Below are positions 1-8,700 of a stretch of DNA of 64,000 nucleotides, one piece after another. How positions within the stretch are numbered: the first letter of the stretch is position 1; each line of letters begins with the position of its first letter. The DNA is taken from the NCBI GenBank assembly GCA_033764775.1, contig JANRIQ010000018.1, positions 248,001-312,000 of the forward strand. The letters run 5' to 3'. This DNA is from JAWXCE01 sp033764775. GTDB taxonomy: Bacteria > Pseudomonadota > Alphaproteobacteria > Rhizobiales > Rhodomicrobiaceae. Position numbers and translations under genes: made by a program. The notes under the pieces are model-generated. The model saw only the letters and a program-made list of their open reading frames with translations. It was not told the DNA's origin and did no database searches.

Positions 1-424
1 GCGTTCGCAAGGCTTCGGAGAATACGTTGTCTTGCTGGAAATTAGGCTTTGGAAGCGCGATGAATATTTGCCCCTCGCCATAGGCGATCAGATCGTCCAG
101 CCACAGAAAGCACTGCGCTTTCGGCGCACGGCGATTGCCTGCCGTGAGCAAGCGGCAAAGACGGCCATAGGCGGCCCTGTTTGTCGGGAGGCAGGCGATT
201 TCGACGCCATCCATGAAGATCAAACGGCAGCCGGGGATGAACTGTATGCCGTCGGCTTTGGCCTGAGTATGGCCGCGCACGACGCCAGCAAGGCTGTTCC
301 GGTCGCAGATCGAGATAGCGGATAGCCCTAGCGATCTGGCCTGAACCACCAGTTCCTCCGGGTGCGAGGCTCCACGCAGGAAGCTAAAGTTGGAACATGC
401 GACCAGTTCGGCATATCCGCTCAT
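1..424 (-). CDS. dnaE2: Error-prone DNA polymerase DnaE2 (N-terminal part, runs off the window)
   Basis: Reading the minus strand from an ATG at 424 gives about 141 residues of the N-terminal PHP domain of a C-family polymerase, starting MSGYAELVACSNFSFLRGA, the characteristic DnaE2 opening. The rest (about 900 residues in the family) lies before base 1. DnaE2 is the translesion polymerase of the ImuA-ImuB-DnaE2 mutasome that performs SOS mutagenesis in many bacteria lacking UmuDC. Its start codon overlaps the imuB stop as ATGA, so translation is probably coupled and the three genes form one operon behind the LexA box at 2651-2665. No frame defect is visible in the part present. Confidence 0.9.
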   Translation of the reverse strand, partial: MSGYAELVACSNFSFLRGASHPEELVVQARSLGLSAISICDRNSLAGVVRGHTQAKADGIQFIPGCRLIFMDGVEIACLPTNRAAYGRLCRLLTAGNRRAPKAQCFLWLDDLIAYGEGQIFIALPKPNFQQDNVFSEALRT

Positions 425-1824
425 GCAAAGAGGCCGTGCATGAACCAGCGCGGCTGATCGCTTCCCGGGGCATAAAACCCTTCGCGATAAAGCCAGAAGC
501 GACCGCCGGCTTCGTCCTCGACGGTGTAGTAATCGCGGGGCGGCGCATCGTCTTGGCCCGCGCGCCACCACTTGGCCTCGATGCGCTCCGGCCCTTCCGC
601 CTTGACGACGCGGTGATGCACGCGCCGCCAGGTGAACCGGCTCGGCGGATAGTCGGGCAACTCTGCCATGACGGTGACAAGCTCGGCGCGGGGCAGCAGT
701 ACGACCGGGCGCGGAGCGGTGATCGGCCTGATGGGCGGCGTGGGTTTCTGCAACACAGATATGGTGATAGAGGCGCGTTCGGGCATATGGCTTTGCGGGA
801 AGGCGAAGCGGGTCACCGCACCTTCTCCGAGCCTCGCGCTCAAGCAGTCGAACAGCGCGCCGAGTGCATGCTTATCACTGACGCTTTGATCGCCGCCGAC
901 GGTTAGATCGCTCTGATCAGGTTTCATGACCTCGATCCGGCGTGCCCGCAGCGCCGCCCCGTCAAACCCGAGCGTTTCATCGAAGCGGCCCTCCAGCACG
1001 GTGAAGCGTTCTTTGAACACGCGCACGATATGCGCCGGATCATGGCTGGGCCGGGCGAGCGCGAGGTTCACATCCGCCGAGCCGCCTTGCTTGTCGAACA
1101 CGGTCAGCGTGAAGCGTCGCGCGCCCTTGCCATCTCCGCAAAGATGCGTTGTTGTTTGCTTGATGAGATGCCGGGTGACCTGCTCGATAGCGTCAAGACT
1201 GGTGACGGGTTCGGCAAAGTCGATGCGGCTGCCATAAATCGGCTCATTGTCGAGCGATGTAAGGCCCTCGCCCGCCAAGCCAAGCGCTTGCTCCAATCGC
1301 TCGCAAACGGTCTCGCCGAAACGGGAGCGGAGCGCGCCGCGCGGCATGGAGAAAAGCTGGCCGATGGTTTTGAGGCCGAGCCGGTCGAGCAGCGCAGCTT
1401 TATCTTCGGCGATGTTGAGCGCGCGAACAGGCAGCGGCGACAGGGCTTCACGATCATCGCCATTGGCGATCGCAGACAGGGGCGTGGAGGCAAACCGCGC
1501 CATACCCCAGGCGGCCGCGTGCACGCTGGCGATGGCGGCGCGGCATACAAACCCGACGCGATGGAAGCGTTGTGTAATGTTGCGCAGCAACGCCGCCTCA
1601 CCGCCGAACAAATGCGCCGCGCCCGTGATGTCGATCCACAAACCGTCATCGCCGTCCGGCGCTACGTGCGGGCTGTAACGGCGGCACCAAAGCGCGAGCC
1701 GTTTCAACTCTGCGGCCTCGCCTTGCTTGTCTTTAGGGAGTGCTTTCAGGCTAGGCACGATAGCTGTCGCTTCCGTCAGTAGCATTCCGAGGCGCAACCC
1801 CATCCGCTCGGAGCACAAGTTCAC
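421..1824 (-). CDS. imuB: ImuB, Y-family polymerase-like mutasome subunit; N terminus interrupted by a stop
   Basis: This is a Y-family-like accessory polymerase of about 467 residues from the first usable GTG (1824). ImuB is normally catalytically inactive and bridges ImuA, DnaE2 and the beta clamp. The family start is visible further upstream in the same frame: ATG at 1960-1962 reads MRR, then a TAG stop (1951-1953), then VCVWLPHFQTDRL, which matches the normal ImuB opening. About 43 conserved residues therefore lie between this stop and the GTG at 1824. Either the gene carries a nonsense mutation at codon 4, or it starts late or at a CTG (1936-1938). The upstream part overlaps the end of imuA. 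Downstream it overlaps dnaE2 by 4 bp. Confidence 0.8.
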   Translation of the reverse strand: MNLCSERMGLRLGMLLTEATAIVPSLKALPKDKQGEAAELKRLALWCRRYSPHVAPDGDDGLWIDITGAAHLFGGEAALLRNITQRFHRVGFVCRAAIASVHAAAWGMARFASTPLSAIANGDDREALSPLPVRALNIAEDKAALLDRLGLKTIGQLFSMPRGALRSRFGETVCERLEQALGLAGEGLTSLDNEPIYGSRIDFAEPVTSLDAIEQVTRHLIKQTTTHLCGDGKGARRFTLTVFDKQGGSADVNLALARPSHDPAHIVRVFKERFTVLEGRFDETLGFDGAALRARRIEVMKPDQSDLTVGGDQSVSDKHALGALFDCLSARLGEGAVTRFAFPQSHMPERASITISVLQKPTPPIRPITAPRPVVLLPRAELVTVMAELPDYPPSRFTWRRVHHRVVKAEGPERIEAKWWRAGQDDAPPRDYYTVEDEAGGRFWLYREGFYAPGSDQPRWFMHGLFA

Positions 1825-1876
1825 GGCCGTGAGACGGTTGCCGCCTTTGCCCGGCCCGATGATCGCCAGCGACCCA

Positions 1877-2644
1877 TCATGCGGCGCTTCTGTTTCCCGT
1901 TTCCGCCGCTCGAGCCGGTCGGTCTGAAAATGAGGCAGCCATACGCAGACCTAACGACGCATCGAGTTCGATCTCCCAGGTTTGAGGCGGCAATCCCGCA
2001 CAGGCTTCCCGCCGCACCGAGAAATGGGGGGCGCCGAGCAACGGCACGGATGAATGGGGGGTGATGACGCCCCGGCTGGATAAGGAGCCGACATGCCATC
2101 TGGCCGTTGCGGCAGTCGCATCGCCGGAACCCTGCCTGACGATGAACAGCGGCACGCCGGACTTTTCCTGCCGCAGTTTCAACCGGCGACTGGCGGTGAA
2201 GCCGTAGAGTTTTTCGCGGCGGGTGAGCAGCGCAACCACAGCGCCCAGCGCAGCACAAGATGCTGCTTCCTCCAACGCCCAGAGCAGTTCTTTTTCGCGA
2301 TTGACGGTGACCATGCAAACGCGTTTTGCGTCGATCCTCAAAGCCTGCAAACCCGAGCCGTAGAGTGCGCCATGTTCTTGCGCCTCGCCCGTGAGGGTTG
2401 CAATCAACATGGGTTTTCCGGTTTTGCCTGTTATGCTGGCAACCGCGAGCGCAAACGCCATCGTCGCCGTATGATCAGTTGGCGTCTCGCACACCACCTC
2501 ATGCAAGCCTTTTGCAAATATGCTTGCATCGAATAGGCTTTTGTCCGGGCGGGTCTGACCGCGGGCCGTGTAAAGCAGGCCGCTTGCCGAAAATCGCCGA
2601 CGGAGTTTTTCGAGCGCCAGGTGTTTATCATTGATTGTCGCCAT
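1877..2644 (-). CDS. imuA: ImuA, RecA-like mutasome protein
   Basis: 255 residues, a usual length for alphaproteobacterial ImuA, a RecA-fold protein that works with ImuB and DnaE2 in SOS-induced translesion synthesis. Regions such as FAKGLHEVV near residue 45 and NREKELLWALEEAA near residue 115 are typical of the family. It is the first gene of the imuA-imuB-dnaE2 operon. The ATG at 2644 lies 6 bp after a LexA box; the SD-like AGAGGA is inside that box, so LexA binding would cover both promoter-proximal DNA and the ribosome site. The frame is intact. Confidence 0.88.
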   Translation of the reverse strand: MATINDKHLALEKLRRRFSASGLLYTARGQTRPDKSLFDASIFAKGLHEVVCETPTDHTATMAFALAVASITGKTGKPMLIATLTGEAQEHGALYGSGLQALRIDAKRVCMVTVNREKELLWALEEAASCAALGAVVALLTRREKLYGFTASRRLKLRQEKSGVPLFIVRQGSGDATAATARWHVGSLSSRGVITPHSSVPLLGAPHFSVRREACAGLPPQTWEIELDASLGLRMAASFSDRPARAAETGNRSAA

Positions 2645-2650
2645 GAATGC

Positions 2651-2665
2651 GTTCCTCTTTTGTTC
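2651..2665 (-). promoter_or_regulatory. LexA (SOS) box of the imuA operon
   Basis: The sequence GTTCCTCTTTTGTTC is the direct-repeat LexA box GTTC-N7-GTTC used by alphaproteobacteria (GAAC-N7-GAAC on the minus strand). It sits directly upstream of imuA and about 65 bp upstream of the divergent SRAP pseudogene, so it could once have controlled both. Confidence 0.9.
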
Positions 2666-2730
2666 TTAATATGGGCAAGCTTCTTCGGAGTCAACAGTGT
2701 TGCCGGTTGTCTAGAATTGAGGACTTTTTG

Positions 2731-3403
2731 ATGTGTGGGCGCTTTACGCAAACCAATGGCGAGTTACCGGGTCTTGAGGTCGTGGTCGAAAGCGCCTGCA
2801 AGTTGGCCGGGCCGCGCTACAACGGCGCGCCAAGCCAGGATTTCTGGGCATTCGCCGACATCCTGAAACCGGGCTTTATCATCGCGACCGGCTCATTTGG
2901 GGTTTGATCCCGGTCTGGGTGACGGAGGCTGACGGCGGGCGTAAGCCGATCAATGCGCGGTCGGAGACGGTGACGATCCTGCCAAGCTTCCGCGGCCGCT
3001 TTCGCTAAGCGCCGCTGCCTCATCCCGTCGACAGTTTCTTCGAATGGCGCAAAACGACCCCACCGAAACAACCATTCGCCATCGCCATGAAAGACCGCGC
3101 GCCCTCTGCCCTGGCTGGGATATGATAGAACTGGAAGCATCCCGAACGGGCGAGTACATCCGCACCTTCTGTATCCTGACCTGTCCGGCGAACGCGCTGG
3201 TCGCGACCATCCACGACCGCATGCCGGTCATTATCCCAGCGCATGCCAATAATCGCTGGTTGTCACCGCTTGAGGCCGACCCGCGCGACCTGCTCGCGCC
3301 TTATCCGGCGGAGCAGATGATGATGTGGCAGGTATCGGCGCGAGTGAGTTCTCCGAGAAATGACGATGCATCAATAGTCAGTCCAGTCCATCCCGAACCG
3401 TGA
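2731..3403 (+). pseudogene. SRAP-domain (YedK/HMCES-like) protein, degraded by frameshifts
   Basis: The ATG at 2731 opens with MCGRFTQTNGEL, the invariant SRAP start whose Cys2 crosslinks abasic sites in single-stranded DNA, and continues through PRYNGAPSQDFWAF. The frame then breaks near 2870-2900. Later pieces match the family in different frames: WGLIPVWV and GGRKPINARSETV (about 2890-2985), AFAKRRCLIP and SFFEWRKT (about 3000-3055), then in a third frame GEYIRTFCILTCPANALVA and IHDRMPVIIP with a RVSSPRNDD end. At least three shifts are needed, so it is a pseudogene. SRAP genes often accompany imuAB-dnaE2 cassettes. Confidence 0.88.
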
Positions 3404-3522
3404 GGTTTTCAGAGCGTCGCCCATACAACGATCTTTCTGCAGAGTTGCACTCAGTGTAGTCAAGCTGGTGATTTCGCGGCAAACGCAAGCATTGCGCCCG
3501 CCGCAAAATGCCTGCCGCTTCA

Positions 3523-4455
3523 CTAGCCTCCGTCTGCAAAGCGCCATACACGCAAGCCGAGCGCTTTCGCTTTGTCGGCCAAATTGGCCGCGACGCCCGC
3601 GCCGCCAAACACGATGATGCCGGTGGGCAGCGTCTCCAGCATGACGTCGTTGCGCTTGAATGGCGCAGCCTTGCCGTGGCGCGTCCAGTCGGGTTTGAAG
3701 ACGATCTGCGTCACATGGCGGTGATCAGCCCACCGGGCAGCGATAAATTCAGCGCCGCGGGATGCGCCGCCATGCAACAGCACGATATCCGCGTGCTTGG
3801 CCTTCACCCTATCGAGCGCGTCCCAGATGAGGCGGTGATCGTTAAAGGCAACGCCGCCGGTAACCGCGATCCGAGTTCCTATCGGCGTGATCGGCTCGAT
3901 CTCGGCACGGCGCTTGGAAGCAAGAAAATCGCGACTGTCGATAATAGCGGCGGTGAGCCCGCGCTTCGAGATCAGCGAGCCTGTCCGAGGCCGCCAAGCC
4001 GAACCGGTGTGCGCCTCGAATTGCTTCGCCGCCTGATCGCGTAAGCTTGCATAGGCGTCAAGAATTTCGGTGAGCTGTTCTCCGTCCGTGATGAGCTGCT
4101 CCAGTTCGACCGACATGACTTCGGAGCCGTCCTGATCGGCTTGCGACCGGCGCTGGGCGCTTTCGTTGGCGTCGAGTTTGGCCGTAAGACGACTGATTTG
4201 CGTGTGGAAGGTGTTGGCGATGGGCCACAGCAGCGTGTCGAGATCATCCTCGAGCCGCGTGTCCGCGACCAGCTTGGCAAGGGCGTCAAACATATCACTG
4301 AGCGCGGCTTGCGCCGTGTGATCATCCGGCACGGGTCGGTGATCGTGGTGGGGATCGCGCCCACCATAAAGCGCCAGATGGTCGATAAGGCGCGCCGTCG
4401 TCGAGTGCGCGCTGGGTTCAGCGCCTGAGTTCTGATCAGTAAAATCAAAGGTCAT
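3523..4455 (-). CDS. DUF2493 domain protein (SLOG-like nucleotide-binding fold)
   Basis: 310 residues. The C-terminal third holds the DUF2493 core: a strand-loop GTRIAVTGGVAF near residue 195, HADIVLLHGGASRGAE near 225 and TGIIVFGGAGVAANLADKA near 280, a Rossmann-like SLOG arrangement thought to bind nucleotides. The N-terminal 180 residues look helical and charged. It is a standard passenger of alphaproteobacterial ICEs and plasmids, found beside Toprim and strawberry-notch genes as here. The biochemical role is not established. It is first at this end of the minus-strand backbone block, separated from the Toprim gene by 266 bp that hold only a hairpin. Confidence 0.85.
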   Translation of the reverse strand: MTFDFTDQNSGAEPSAHSTTARLIDHLALYGGRDPHHDHRPVPDDHTAQAALSDMFDALAKLVADTRLEDDLDTLLWPIANTFHTQISRLTAKLDANESAQRRSQADQDGSEVMSVELEQLITDGEQLTEILDAYASLRDQAAKQFEAHTGSAWRPRTGSLISKRGLTAAIIDSRDFLASKRRAEIEPITPIGTRIAVTGGVAFNDHRLIWDALDRVKAKHADIVLLHGGASRGAEFIAARWADHRHVTQIVFKPDWTRHGKAAPFKRNDVMLETLPTGIIVFGGAGVAANLADKAKALGLRVWRFADGG

Positions 4456-4567
4456 ATCTTGTCTCCTGAAACCTAGGGGGTGAGACGTCCGGCAAGCGGC
4501 CCGTCTCTGGCGCGCTAAAGCCGCAGGTGGAGCCGGGGCGCACCTTGGGCCGGAGCGTTAGCGAAAG

Positions 4568-4589
4568 ACGGCGCTTCTCTAAGCGCCGT
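4568..4589. repeat. Inverted repeat between the DUF2493 and Toprim genes
   Basis: Perfect 9-bp arms ACGGCGCTT and AAGCGCCGT surround a CTCT loop. There is only a weak T-rich stretch after it on the minus strand, so it could be a poor terminator for the Toprim gene or an RNA structure in the DUF2493 leader. The rest of the 4456-4721 gap shows no convincing gene. Confidence 0.55.
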
Positions 4590-4721
4590 TGCGCCCCGGA
4601 TCAGGCGAAGCCGACGGCTGCGGCACAACACGCGCCTCTCTGACGGCCGCCTGTCTGGACGGCCGGAAAAGTTCAAAGGGGATGTACCGCGATTTTGCTG
4701 GGAATAACGGCGCGGCGATCC

Positions 4722-5756
4722 TCAGCCCGCCCTGTTTTGCGCGCTCTCGATGTCCGATAGTGCGAGTTGCGCGATCAAGGCCTGTCGCAGCCGCTCGCGG
4801 CCAACGGCGCGCAGGTCGTCGTTGAAGTCCTTAAACATGGGTGTGAGGTGAATAATCGATCCGACGCCGATGTGGCGGGCCCGCTCGTCAAGGCGCGCGG
4901 CGGCCCATCGTCCGGCGGCGTCGTTGTCCCGAACAATGTAAAGGCGATCCAGATCTGCGGGCGGGTCGAAGGCGGCGAGATGGGCGGCGCTTAATGCCGC
5001 GGCGACCGGCATGCCGTTGAGCGCCATGGCGATTGACAGCATCGTTTCGCTGCCTTCACCGACCGCTAGAACACTGGTTGCGCGCCCAAACCGTACGGCG
5101 TTCCCGTGCAGTCGCCCTAGCGCCCGGCGCGGGTCGTCGATACTGGCTTTTCGTGGATAGTCGGGATCGAGGAACACGCGTTGCACGCCGGTAACGCGGC
5201 CAAGATTATCGGTCACCGCTGCGACAAGTCCAGGAAAAGTTCGGGTCGCATCGTCCGCGCGATAGATGAGGCGCGGATGGAAGCGGACCGCCGCCGCCGC
5301 GAGGTCGATGTCGAGCCCGCGCGCCCGGAGATAAGCCTCGCCATGCGTACCGTGAAGCGCCCGCGACCTGGCCCATAGCCGGCGCGCCGCGTCCGCCGTC
5401 GAGACGCCGGACCGCTTGGCGCCCGCTGACGGCGCCGGAACGGCCGACGGCGCCAAACTCAGAAACCGCCGCGCTTCGTCGATCGCCTCTTTCAGCGAGG
5501 CAAACCCGTGCGCCGCCCGGATCAGATCGAGCAGATCGCCATGCTCGCCCGTGGCGGCGTCCATCCACTTGCCGCGCGCGCCCGGCCCCGCCTCGCGCCC
5601 GCGCAGCCGGACGAACAGGCTGCGGCCGGGCGCGTTGAAGACGTCGCCCACGATCCAATAGCGGCCGGAGCGGCGGCCATTGGAGAGATAGTGACGGCAG
5701 ACCTGCTCCGCGCATGCGGCAAGGGCTTGCGCGGCGTCCTTCGCGTGTGACCCCAT
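4722..5756 (-). CDS. Toprim domain protein (primase-like, DUF7146 type)
   Basis: 344 residues. A C-terminal Toprim fold is indicated by VLAVGEGSETMLS with Glu234 and LYIVRDNDAAG with the acidic DND at 277-279, the metal-binding pair of Toprim nucleotidyl transferases. The N-terminal 100 residues (YWIVGDVFNAPGRSLFVRL) match the DUF7146-type domain that precedes Toprim in plasmid and ICE primase-like proteins. Likely role: DNA primase-like or nucleotide-processing step in element replication or establishment (inferred). It ends 266 bp before the DUF2493 gene and starts 29 bp after the strawberry-notch stop, so the two are probably cotranscribed. Confidence 0.85.
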   Translation of the reverse strand: MGSHAKDAAQALAACAEQVCRHYLSNGRRSGRYWIVGDVFNAPGRSLFVRLRGREAGPGARGKWMDAATGEHGDLLDLIRAAHGFASLKEAIDEARRFLSLAPSAVPAPSAGAKRSGVSTADAARRLWARSRALHGTHGEAYLRARGLDIDLAAAAVRFHPRLIYRADDATRTFPGLVAAVTDNLGRVTGVQRVFLDPDYPRKASIDDPRRALGRLHGNAVRFGRATSVLAVGEGSETMLSIAMALNGMPVAAALSAAHLAAFDPPADLDRLYIVRDNDAAGRWAAARLDERARHIGVGSIIHLTPMFKDFNDDLRAVGRERLRQALIAQLALSDIESAQNRAG

Positions 5757-5785
5757 GGTCTGGCGCCTTTCTCAGCAAGACGCAT

Positions 5786-8700
5786 CTAAGCGGCGTTGGC
5801 TTGGTTTGAGAAGTGGCGAACTGGCCAGCGCTCAAACAGCCGCTCCAGAACTGCGGGGCCGTTGTCTTCGCCGGCAGGCACGAAAAGCCGGAGTTTCCAG
5901 GCGATGATCTCGGAGATGAGGCCGAGCGCCTTGAGCTGCGGCACGGCGGTGTCGGAGAAGCCGGTGAGCTCAATGCGATAGGCGCCCATGACCAGTGACC
6001 GGCGAAGGATAAAATCGCGTTGCAGGCGCAAACTCTGGCCATGGCGCAGGACGCTGGAGAAAGCCGCCGTCGGCACCATCGGAGACGCGCTCACTCCGAT
6101 CCCGAATTCTCGAAGTACGTGTTCGAGGATGTCAGCCGCAATAACACGACCAATCAGCCGTTCGCCGTCATCGGTTTCCAGCCGGTAGACGCGCATGGCG
6201 TTTTTGCCGTGACCGAGCCTGTCCCAGATCGGCAGCAGCAAGCCGGTAATGAGATGGATCGTGTCATCCGTGAACGGCGGGATTGTTTCAATCTCGTCGT
6301 CCCAAGCCTTGCGAAAGGCCGATGCGTCAGAGGCGCGCCACTCTGATTGCGCTAAAGCGTCGACCGTAACGGTGTCGCGTCCCTTCGGCCGGTGTAGGCG
6401 CGCCCGGGCGATGACGCCGCCACCCTCGTCAAGTGCGCTCGGGGCGGACGTTGAAACAGCCGCCCGTCCAGAACTCGCGTTGATCAATAACCGGCTCGAA
6501 GACCCGGAACCCAGTTCCAGTGCATCCTCCACACCCAAAATCTTGGTTCGCTGCCGGCGGTTGATGGCGACCAATGTGGTCTTCGCGCCCGTGGCCGCAT
6601 GGGTGAACAATGTTTGCCGTTCGGCGACGCGCAACCGCTCCGCGGTGATCGTCTCCACACCCTGCTCATAGATCCCGGCTGCCATCGCCGCCTCGATGCG
6701 CTCCTCGACCAAGCCTTCAAAGACCTCAAACAACCGGTTCTGCAGATCGATGCGAAGCGCCAGCATACGGTTCAGGAACTGACTGATCGGCGGCAGCTCG
6801 TCTTTCAGACCGCCTCCGTCATGCGTGAACGTCAATCCAGTCGCTGCCTCGAACTGGGCCGCCGAACAGGCCTCGACCTGTCCGGCCTGGACGTGATGAA
6901 AAAAATCGCGCAAGGCGGCCCGCGCATAGGCGCTCTCCAGATTGTCCTCGGCTCGAAATAGACCTTGGCCCCCGGTTGCCCGCGCGCCGCGAGTGATGGC
7001 GCCGAGCGTATCGAGACGCCGCGCGATGGTCGACAGAAAGCGTTTCTCCGCCTTCACGTCCGTCGTCACCGGCCGAAACACCGGCGGCTGCCTCTGATTG
7101 GTGCGGTTCGAGCGCCCCAGACCCTGTATGGCGGTATCGGCCCGCCATCCGGCCTCCAGCAGATAATGGATGCGGCGGCGTTGGTTCTTTGCGCCAAGAT
7201 CGGCGTGGTAGCTCCGGCCTGTGCCGCCGGCGTCGGAGAAGACGAGAATGCGCTTCGTGTCGTCCATAAACGCTTGGGCTTCCGAAAGATTGGCCGAGGC
7301 AGGCCGTGTTTCGATGGACATGCGCTCCTGGGCCCCATCGATCTGTTTGACGATGCGCCGCGAGCGTCCCGTCACCTCGGCGACGGCGTCCGTCCCGAAA
7401 TGCTGGATGATCTGGTCGAGCGCGCCCGGAACAGGTGGCAGGCTCGCCAGCCGTTCGATCATCGCATCACGCAGATCAAGCGCGGCGCGGCACTGGACGG
7501 GATGCCCATCACTATCCACCACCGGCCGCGACAGCAGATTGCCGTTCTCGTCAGTGTAGGTCTCGTAAAGCTGCACCGGAAACGCATGCGCCAGATAGTC
7601 GAGCACATATTCCCGCGGGGTGATGTCTATGGAGAGATCGCCCCATTCTCCGGCTGGGATGTGCGCCAGCCGCCGCTCAAGCAGCGCCTCGTTGGTCGAC
7701 ACGATCTGGATGATGGCGGCATCGCCGTTTTCGAGATCGCGCCTGATCGAGGCGATCAGCGACGGCGTTTTCATCGCCATGATCAAATGATTGAAAAACC
7801 GCTGTTTATTCGACTCGAACGCCGAGCGCGCGGCAGCCTTGGCGTGCGCGTTGAGCGCCTTGCCCGCGGCGCCGGTGATATTGGCGGCTTTGAGCGCGGC
7901 CTCAAGATTGTTATGGATGATCTGGAACGCATCCGCATAGGCGTCGTAAATGCGAATTTGCTCAGCGGTCAGCGCGTGCTCCAGCATCCGCACCTCGACG
8001 CCGTGATAGGAAAGCGAGCGGGCCGCATAGAGGCCGAGCGCCTTCAGATCACGGGCGAGCACTTCCTGCGCGGCGACGCCGCCCGCCTCCAGCGCCGCCA
8101 CGAAGTCGACCCGGGTCGCGAACGGGACATCGCCCGTTCCCCACAATCCCAGACGGCTCGCATAGGCGAGGTTTTGAACCGTCGTCGCGCCGGTCGCCGA
8201 GATGTAGACGATACGGGCGTGCGGGCAGGCATTCTGAAGCCGCAAACCAGCAAGGCCTTGTTGTGATGGCGCCTTGTCTCCGCGCTCGCCTGAACTCCCC
8301 GCGGCGTTAGCCATGGCGTGGGCTTCGTCGAAAATGATGACGCCGTCAAAGTCAGGCCCGATCCACTTCAGGATTTGCGCAAGCCGGGACGGCTTGTTGC
8401 GCGCCGCGCCCGTGCGCAGCGTCGCGTAGGTGGTGAACAGAATGCCGTCGTTGATGCGGATGTCCGTCCCTTGCGAAAACCGCGACAACGGCGCGATCTG
8501 CAGCGGCTCGCCGCCAATCGCCGCCCAATCGCGCCGCGCGTCTTCGATCAGCTTGTCGGACTTCGAGATCCAGACCGCCTTGCGGTGGCCCTTGATCCAG
8601 TTGTCGGCGATAATGCTAGCTGCCTGGCGGCCCTTGCCCGCGCCTGTCCCGTCGCCCAGAAACCAGCCGCGCCGAAAGCGGATCGCGCCCTCGCTGCCCT

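Noticed and set aside
1030..1782. 250-residue plus-strand frame across imuB
   Set aside because: Antisense shadow of imuB.
6965..8266. 433-residue plus-strand frame inside the strawberry-notch gene
   Set aside because: Shadow of the helicase; no family motifs.
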